A stretch of 64,000 nt of DNA from Zanthoxylum bungeanum (Eukaryota > Streptophyta > Magnoliopsida > Sapindales > Rutaceae), in contig SKCR01033437.1 of assembly GCA_019454045.1 (NCBI GenBank), forward strand, positions 1 through 64,000, written 5' to 3'. Under the pieces are notes generated by a model. The model did not search any database. It was not told the DNA's origin and saw nothing but the letters and a program-made list of their open reading frames with translations. The translations under genes were made by a program, and so were the position numbers. Positions 56,677 to 64,000 of the stretch are shown in pieces. Within the stretch, counting starts at the first letter, position 1, and every line of letters begins with the position of its first letter.

Positions 56677-57978
56677 TGTTGGAGTTGGTGCTCGACGCGC
56701 CAAATTTTGTTGTATTTATTGTAAATACGATGTACGTTATATTTTATTATGAATAAAATTATGTAATTTTCATCAATATAATCTTATATGTGGTAAATGC
56801 ATAAATGACCGTAGAATGAATAGTTATGAAATAATTGTAAAAGTGCTGCAATTGTTACTGAGAAATGTCACAATATGATTCATTCTTAAATGTTCCTGGT
56901 CAAGGTTTACATACCTGGTCGATTGGTAAACCCGTGAGACCGGTACGTGTCGTATATTAGAATTGTTCTAATAGTTTGTCTAAGTAAACCATGAGTCTTA
57001 GGAGACTCATATAGACACGTAGGTATTTATTGGATAAATACTGAATGACTCATTTAAAGATTCCTGATAGATGGTACACCAAAGTCAATAGGAATCTTTA
57101 CTAGTTGAATAGCATATTAGCTCCTTTGACTTGTGATAACATTGTGGATATGTGAGATATCCTCCGTACTTTGATGATAGTCACGTCAATGATCTTTTAA
57201 GATCGGACCTCCGCCTGTTTGTTGGGTATGGACTGATACTCACGATATCCTGTGACGTATCCAGAGAGGATCTGTCAGTCCCGTGTACGGGATTTAAGTG
57301 TCCAATTTGTGATTTTTTGAAATCCTTGGCCGAGGTATGATTCGGAAACGAGTTCCGAATATTTGTTCAGAATCATAATTATGTCACGACACGTGAATAG
57401 TTCATAGCGGAGATTTGATGTTTAATCTATATCTCCGAAATAATTCGGATAACCTATGACATAAGGATTATATATATGCAATGACTTCGACTTGGATGGT
57501 TCAACTAAATTATTTGTGGTCCTCGTAATTTATGAGTGGATGAATTACAGACATGGAAATGGTTTCCATGACAGATAAACTTGAACGTAAAGAGTCACAC
57601 AATATATAAGTGTACTCATTGAGTATTTGGGCAATTAATTATGGATAATTCGGATTATTCATAATATTCACATGCGTATTAAATAATTTGTATTTGTATA
57701 CGATACATAATTTAGATTAGATACACATTATTAACCAATTAAATTTTGACACTTGATTTATTATTATTATTAGTTAATTAATTATTAATGATGATAAATG
57801 AAAGAATATTCTTGGAATATTATTCCATGGCATTATTTTATTTTTATTAATTAATTGAATAAATTAATTAAAATGTTAATTAATTTATTTAATTAAGATA
57901 AGAATATTATTGGAATATTCGTATTAATTTGGCAAAATTTGATTTGCCAAACCATGTGTATTTGACACATGGATTTTT
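56677..57978 (+). mobile_element. 3' LTR of family B (3'-truncated)
   Basis: It starts TGTTGGAGTTGGTGCTCGAC. From 57215 on it matches the 5' LTR. Similarity stops at 57978 after GACACATGGATTTTTT, where family-A leader sequence begins. 18071-19045 and 23892-23991 are diverged reversed copies of its 5' half. Confidence 0.9.
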
Positions 57979-59690
57979 TGTTGGACATGTTTTGTTGTAA
58001 TTGAGCATGATTAATTGTATAAATTAATGTTTTGGAAATATTGATTTGGATGATTAATTATGTTATACACTTTAGTGTAATTAAATTGGGAAATTGGATT
58101 TTTGGAATTGAATTATTTGGGCCTTAAAATTGGATTTGGGCTTGTTATGTTGTTATTGGGCTTATTGGGGTTGGTTGTATCAAGTTGGGTTTAGGCCAAA
58201 TGGATTGGATCCAATTGGGCCCAAAACCGCCTCCATAAAGCACAAATGCGACTAATGGACCTTTAAAGTTTAATTGGGCCTAATGGGCCAAAATTGATTT
58301 CTGGGCTTATGGAGTTATTCCCGGATTGGATTTTGGTTATTCGGTTTGACCTGAGTTGACCAAAAGTCCACGCCTTAAGAAATTAATTAAAAGCCCATTG
58401 GACTTTAATTAAATTGACGTTGGACGTTAATCGGGCTTTGAGACCCGAAACAATTAAATTTGGAATTTAAGTCGTAAAGGTTTATTAATAAAGTGTACTA
58501 TTTAATTTGGAATTAAATAGTGAATTAGAATTAAATACATATTAAATTGGATTTAATGTTGTAGTTTAATTTAATTCGAGAATTCGTACTTTAAGTACTT
58601 ATTGGCAAAACGAGTTTGACTCGAGCAAAATCAAATCGTTGTTTGAACATTGGATGATCACTAATTATCAGATTAATTAATTTGATTAGATTGATTGATA
58701 GCATGCTTGTGTGAATACATGGTTGCGATGCATGAATAATGTATATCAGATGGATATTATATGGGTGGGGCAATTTTAGAAATTGTTGTAATAAATTTGA
58801 TTTATTAATTAGACATGCGTGTCCAGCCTTATTACCTCATTATTCTTTGTATTCTCTTCTCACCTATTCCCCTCAATGTAAATGAGGTTTCTTTAGAAGT
58901 GTAGTGTAACAGGTAGAAGTAATACATGTGCTAGCGGGAGAGAGAAAGTGAGAGATTTGATCTAGGATCAATGTGTAAAGTATCCATCCGCATATCATTA
59001 TTATTTTATTATACGCGCTTTATTATGTATTTAGAATGCATGTTTAAGGGTGTATGATGATGAGACCTTAACAAAGATAATAAATTGGTTGCCAATTTGC
59101 ACTCGAAAAACCCTCGTAAAATATTAAGCGTTTTTCTTCCATTGAGTGATTCTCACTCAAGATCCGAGACAGGCATTGGCTTGTTGTCCAAAGTCAAGGC
59201 CTTTGTCCGTCGATGATGTGTTTGAATCACAAGAGCTTTGTTCCATGTTGGTGTATTGTTCAAGTTGTGGGTTGTTGGCCAAAGTTAAGACCATTTCTTG
59301 TCCATCGACATTGATTACGAAGCTTTCCATGCTCAATGGGTCGCGCTTAACTGGGATCACTAAGTTTGTTGTGCCAAAGCCAAGGCTTAGTTAATTCAGA
59401 GGAAAAAGGTTAGGCAATGCATTGGATGTATTGGCATATATAAGATATATGTTTCGGACTTGGATGTCCCCCTACTGGATCTAGGAATTGGATTGGATCC
59501 AATCGATCTTAGAGATCTACCTAGTTAATTATCATATAATTTGTTGGCCAAAGTCAAGATTGTGTGATATTTAATGGGATCCTAGCCCACTAGGAAACAC
59601 GGTTTCCCGAGTACTCGACAGAGGGTTAGAGGCTCGCCGAAAAATAGTGGGAGGCAAGAATTGAATTTGCAATATTCGTTTAATTACTTG
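57979..59690 (+). other. Family-A leader with TGG-loop hairpins and GCCAAAG motifs
   Basis: Non-coding. The motif TTGTTGGCCAAAGTCAAG or a variant lies at 59181, 59272, 59365 and 59541. Perfect or near-perfect hairpins with loop TGG lie at 58423-58441, 58454-58470, 58497-58521 (stem 11) and 58541-58557. The small frame at 59146-59394 only reads through these motifs. Confidence 0.75.
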
Positions 59691-60626
59691 TCATACGCGC
59701 TCAAATCAAATATCATTCGTCAAATAAATTAAATGTTAGTTGGACTAATATTTAAATGTTGTTTTTTAATAAATAGTTGGACTATATTCAAACTATTCAT
59801 TTATAGTTGATTTTATAATTGGATTATAAAAATCAATGTAATTGATTTTAATCTATTAAATTATAGTTGATTAAATAGTTGGACTATTGTAATCATTATA
59901 ATAAATAGTACCGAAATCGTTGATTAAATAGTTGGACTATTAAAATCAAGATAAAATTGAAAGATTGACATTTAAAACATAATCCTAGGGAAAATGTATT
60001 TAAATGGTTTAATTTTCAAATTGGGAATAAAATTTCAGGATGGTCCTGGAAAATAATAAGTTACTTTATTTGATAAAATAACATATTATGCCTAAGCCCG
60101 GAGTTAAGCAAATAGTAGAGCATAATCTTTGGAAGATTCATGTGATGATAACTTTAGTGCTTAATCCATTAAGCTTGTCGAAGAAGACTCCTTAATTTCT
60201 GAATCAGAACTAAGGATTAGATCCTTAAAGTATGATAATAAAATTGAAGGATCTTCAAAGAATCTACCCTTAGAATCTTAGAAGTACAGAATTGCAATAA
60301 ATAACTCTTGGAGAGTTAATGACTATTCTCAAGGAGACAAAGTCAAAATTTGCAATAAGGCAAGTAGCGCAAGGCGCACCTTATTTCGATATTCTAGAAA
60401 CCCGAGGCTTGGCCAAATGCAACTGGAATGTGAAAAGGGCAAAGGCAAAATCATTATAATCTTCTAGGAAGATAAATGACATATCCTAAAATGTCTGCCT
60501 AAATTGTGGCAAACGGGATCGCGGAAGCGTGACTGCCGTTTGGACAAAGCAGACATGAAGGAATTAAAGACGGTGCAAGGCTCCGGCTTTAAATATGTTT
60601 GTCATAATATATTCACTACTAGTATT
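59691..60626 (+). pseudogene. gag: Family-A gag (decayed)
   Basis: No frame survives beyond a few dozen codons. It is placed by position and by the zinc-knuckle remnant near 60500-60545 (KRDCRLDKADMKELK; compare CDCRKYKADLKEAK in the minus-strand copy). The 59736-59941 stretch contains five further TGG-loop hairpins (such as TTTTATAAT around TGG at 59811-59831). Confidence 0.65.
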
Positions 60627-61159
60627 AAAATTGGATTTTAGATACTTAGTGTGATATATATATATATATTGATGTTCAGAATCTGTTATGAACAGGATAC
60701 TGACTTCAATTGAGATTAATCTGCAAATTGGAAACGGGATGAAAGTCGCTGTTTTAACTGTAGATACCTAAGTTTAGGAACTACCCTTTGGGTGTGTACT
60801 TAAATTAGGGAACTGTTATAATATAACTAGTTTGACTAGAAACATTATCTCTATATCAGTGTTTAACCCACTGTGGGTTTACCTTTATATTCTAGAACAC
60901 TAAAGTGTTTCATTATATAAAGATAATATCGAGATAAACACATTTGATGTGAATGACAGAATTTATATTTTGAATATAAAATATCTCAAACATATAATAT
61001 GACAAACAAATAGCTCAAACTGATTTGATCAGATGAAACTTAATTATGGCATTGTTGTCTGGGACACAATGAAACAAGAATCGTATATCCACACTTTTGA
61101 AGAGTGGGTACTCAGACTAATTTGATTCCAATCAAATAAAGTCTACGAATCTAGTTTAT
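60627..61159 (+). pseudogene. Family-A protease and pre-integrase (decayed)
   Basis: WILDT followed by a stop marks the protease active site near 60633 (WIFDTGC in the minus-strand copy). Downstream LQIGNGMKVAVLTVDT corresponds to the protease body. A short TA run at 60657-60670 interrupts it. The rest is followed only by nucleotide similarity to 34160-33800. Confidence 0.6.
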
Positions 61160-62140
61160 TGGGCAAAATGCCTACAACACTATTTACTTGGTAAAAGTGG
61201 ACATGCCACTGATCTGTTAAGCCCTAGTTCATAGTGAAGCAAGTGGGCCCATGTCTAGCTAGGCTAGATGTGGATATGAATATTTCGTGACCTATACGGA
61301 TATGGCATCGCGTTATGGTTATGTGTTTCTTTTGAAGAACACAAATCAGAAACTTTTACAGTTTCGACACGAAATAGACAAACAGATCGGCTAAAGTATT
61401 ATACCGTCATGGTAAGACCGTAATGGAAAATACTTAAGCAATAAGTTTCTAATATACTTGAAAGAGTATAATGTTCTTTCAATGAGGACTCTTCCCGGAA
61501 CACGTCAGATTGACGGCGTGTCCGAACCGAGTAATCGAATTTTGTTGGACATGATAAGGTTAATCATGAGTCACTCTGAGCTACCATTTCCTTCAACGGA
61601 TACACATAAATAGTGCAAGAACTTATTTAGAATAAGGTTCCATAAAAATCTGTTTGACAGATTTCATATTAGATATGAACATGAAAGAAACCAGATTTCT
61701 CAATCCTGAAAAATTGGGAATGCTAAGCATATGTTTGGATGATACCAAACTAAAACCCAAATTGGATAAGTGCCAATTGTAGGTTACCCTAAGGATACCA
61801 AAGTATAGTACTTATACAACTCACATGAGGACAATGTGATTGTTGCTCACGATGCGATTTTCCTTAGAGGAATACCGATATGCAGTGGTAAGTGGGAGGA
61901 TAGTAAAACTCGATGAAAATCGGAGTAATACTATTCCAGGCACCGAATCTTAATGGAACATAAATAGTTCATCAAGGATGAAACTAAACCAGTAATCTTT
62001 GAATACACAAGAACCGCGTATGTCGGAGAGAGTCAAAAACAACCTGGGGTATGAGGTTCTGATCTCACCTAATAAATATGTCAATCTTTTGAGGTATACC
62101 AACTGACTACGTACGAGGAAGTGATACAAGGTATCGACTC
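61160..62140 (+). pseudogene. Family-A integrase (decayed)
   Basis: Fragments in several frames: GHATDLL near 61200, RYGYVFLLKNT near 61310, NGVSERRN-like near 61510 (mutated) and a C-terminal block with a KCLFVGYPKDT-like remnant near 61770. No catalytic triad can be read in one frame. Confidence 0.6.
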
Positions 62141-62890
62141 CCAATTACGGCAAAGTGCCATGAGTCCGAAGTGGATCCCATGTAAATCAACAAGTTTGGA
62201 TACTAGTTGATGTACCACAAGGCATTGTGCTTATTGGTACTATATGAGTCTTCAAGGAAGACATACATGGATGGAAACATACCAACGTACTAAGCTAGGC
62301 TTGTAGCGGAAATGTATCGTTATCAACATTGTGTTGAATACGATTCAACCTTTTACCTGTTGCCACGGTAAATCTATTTGGATAATGCTTGCTAACGCTG
62401 CATGTTTCATTTATGAAATATGACAGCTTAACGAAAAAATCGCTTTCCTGAAAAGGAAACCTTTTGGAGGATGTTTAAAACATCCTGTCGGTTTTGTCGT
62501 ACCATAACAAGCAAACGAGGTTTGCAGGTTATTCGATCCATGTTTGGATTGAAGCAAGCATTAGGTTCTTGGAATTGTCGTTTTGATGTAATCATAATGG
62601 TTTATGATTTAATTCAAAACGAAATGATTCTTGTGTATATAAGAGGGTTAGTGGGAGCGCACTGACAGTGGCTGTCCTATAAATAATGATAATATGTCAT
62701 TTCTTGGAAATGATATTCCATAAAACAATCGGTGAAAGCTTGGCTTTCAAGAAAACTCTCCGAGAAATCGTACATTGAAAAATGTACGTGACCTGATGTT
62801 TCATACGCTTTGAGCATATGGATTCACAAACAGGTCAATCCAAGTGATAGTCATTGGATTGATATTAAGAACATCCGTTAGTATCTTAGA
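62141..62890 (+). pseudogene. Family-A reverse transcriptase (decayed)
   Basis: The only open stretch is 62471-62665 with RSMFGLKQALGSWNCRFD and LIQNEMILVYIRGLV. Just after it the catalytic YVDD region is destroyed (SGSALTVAVL, stop, then HFLGNDIP near 62700). Confidence 0.75.
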
Positions 62891-63383
62891 GATCTAAGGA
62901 TGCTGTCTTAAACTCTGGAGAATGAGAACTTGAAGTGACTGAGATCACTGTAGCAAGTTTCCTAAACCGATAAAATGACTATAAGTCGTAAACGGTACTA
63001 TACAGTTTGAATAACGGTACAGTGAGCTGGAAATCTTCCATGCAAGATACTGTTACCGAATAAACAACAAATACGGGTTATTGCTGCAGCTGAGGCAGCA
63101 ATGGAAGCATTCTGGGTCGATAACAAATATAATTAGATTAGATATAGTTTTGTTAGCAGCTGAGCTAGGCCTCAGCACAGGCTAAAGAATTAATGGTCTC
63201 ATCAATGATCCAGATACATACTTCGATATTCATCTGATTTGTACGGATCATACATCGTGGCGATGTGATGATCGTATAAATCGCATCAGACGATAATCAT
63301 GCAAATCCGCTGACGAAAGCCTTTTCTCAGCAGTTTGAGCCAATCGTACATAGTTCGGGTGTAAGACACTCGAGTGACTGGCT
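62891..63383 (+). pseudogene. Family-A RNase H (decayed)
   Basis: Nucleotide similarity to 31706-31240 is clear (for example ATTGCTGCAGCTGAGGCAGC near 63079 and CGCATCAGACGATAATCATG near 63283), but no frame is open. The polypurine tract CCAAGTGGGAGAT ends at 63401. Confidence 0.7.
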
Positions 63384-63401
63384 ATAGGCCAAGTGGGAGA
63401 T

Positions 63402-64000
63402 TGTTGGACAATTATGACGCATAACGTCACTATTTGTACAGATCATAGTGTTGTTGTACAAATTAACTATGTGACAAAAGAGATTGCACTCTTATCATTT
63501 GTGATTAGATCACTTAGATATATAAATGATAAGAGGTCCCTGTGATTTGGTCCTGGATTGAGAATGATATGAGACAGTATCAGTCCACGAAGGATAAATC
63601 ATTAAATATCCTTAGTCAGCGTATTATCGAGATTGGACATCGATGAATGCGTAAAAGACTAGTATTACACTTATGCGCGTTGTGAGGGCACAACAGCATA
63701 GTTCTCATATATTTGGGTATAGGATACTCATGCAAGTGTAATAGGAGGTTGTGTTTTACCGATGGTACGGGAAATAGCTTCGCTCTGGATAGACCCCCTC
63801 GGAATTCCATTGGTAGTATGACTATGTGTCTATGGAAGTCCGAAATAAGGGTAGATGTATTTAGTCTTAACCTGAGACTTGCACCGCTAATACTTGCGAC
63901 AATCAATATACTTTGGTTACGGTCGTCCAGGACTTTAACAGGTTCTGTGTACGCCTATGCTGGGTATATTGAGAATCGTAGTGTGTTGGGTGTGATGTCA
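63402..64000 (+). mobile_element. 3' LTR of family A (runs off the window)
   Basis: It starts TGTTGGACAATTATGACGC and closely matches 16151-16760 to the last base of the window. The hairpin array, which lies about 1.05 kb into the LTR, is beyond the edge. Confidence 0.92.

Larger units (their letters stand above)
47929..57978 (+). mobile_element. Family-B Ty1/copia retrotransposon, both LTRs truncated
   Basis: The 5' LTR (47929-49794) lacks its first ~540 bp and the 3' LTR (56677-57978) lacks its last ~1.1 kb, so together they define an LTR of about 2.4 kb. Between them are primer site, leader, gag, protease, integrase, RT and RNase H on the plus strand. Solo LTR E splits gag. Stops are few per domain, so it is better preserved than the family-A copy at 57979. 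No target duplication can be expected, as both outer ends are lost. Confidence 0.9.
57979..64000 (+). mobile_element. Family-A Ty1/copia, decayed, 5' end missing
   Basis: It begins inside the family-A leader (TTGGACATG...AATTGAGCATGATTAA, matching the reverse complement near 37100-37190) and follows it to gag, protease, integrase, RT, RNase H, polypurine tract and 3' LTR. The 5' LTR and the first ~0.3 kb of internal sequence are absent. It has no long open frame; many small indels make it the oldest-looking internal region here. Confidence 0.88.

Overview
The window is plant nuclear DNA made almost entirely of transposable elements nested in one another. I see no host protein gene, rRNA gene or functional tRNA gene. 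Ty1/copia, Tat-lineage Ty3/gypsy and chromovirus-like gypsy elements, a tRNA-derived SINE and very long LTRs point to a flowering plant, probably a eudicot with a repeat-rich genome. I cannot name the species. All pol genes carry stops and frameshifts, so everything here is a relic.

Layout. 1-12731: a Tat-lineage gypsy element on the + strand, lacking only the first ~15 bp of its 5' LTR. It has gag, protease, RT-RNase H, a second RNase H and integrase, then three tandem-repeat arrays, then a spliced gene on the opposite strand (8713-11168). It sits in a copia-type LTR ('family B') that ends at 13680. 13681-25505: a stack of LTRs. A family-D LTR (end at 25505) holds a reversed LTR C (13681-15573 plus 23992-24165). 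LTR C holds a reversed family-B solo LTR (15574-23991, target duplication GACTG). That LTR holds a family-A copia LTR (to 18070) and a 4.8-kb solo LTR T1 (19046-23891). 25640-28858: a broken copia PR-INT fragment (+) beside a broken gypsy RT-RNaseH-INT fragment (-). 29343-39371: a complete family-A copia element on the - strand with target duplication ATAAT. 40037-47381: a reversed solo LTR T3 (duplication AGTAT) holding solo LTR T2 (41425-44589, duplication ACATT) and two SINEs. 47929-57978: a family-B copia element whose gag is split by solo LTR E (about 51120-53346). 57979-64000: a decayed family-A copia on the + strand, running off the window inside its 3' LTR.

The most unusual signals are non-coding. 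(1) The family-A LTR has a run of eight perfect hairpins, each with a 3-nt loop (TGG, TAG or TCG). The run is conserved in order between diverged copies, loops change while stems stay paired, and one stem pair differs on both arms. Similar TGG-loop hairpins fill the family-A leader. The family-B LTR has its own run with 5-nt loops. (2) The Tat element carries a four-exon antisense gene; two of its three introns join the exons in the same reading frame. (3) Both copia families have four or five copies of a GCCAAAG-centred motif between primer-binding site and gag. (4) The long T-type LTRs share a CATGTGCACATG palindrome followed by a different minisatellite in each copy.

All boundaries were read by eye. 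Solo LTRs with matching 5-bp flanks are the firmest calls; lineage names and domain limits in decayed copies are approximate.
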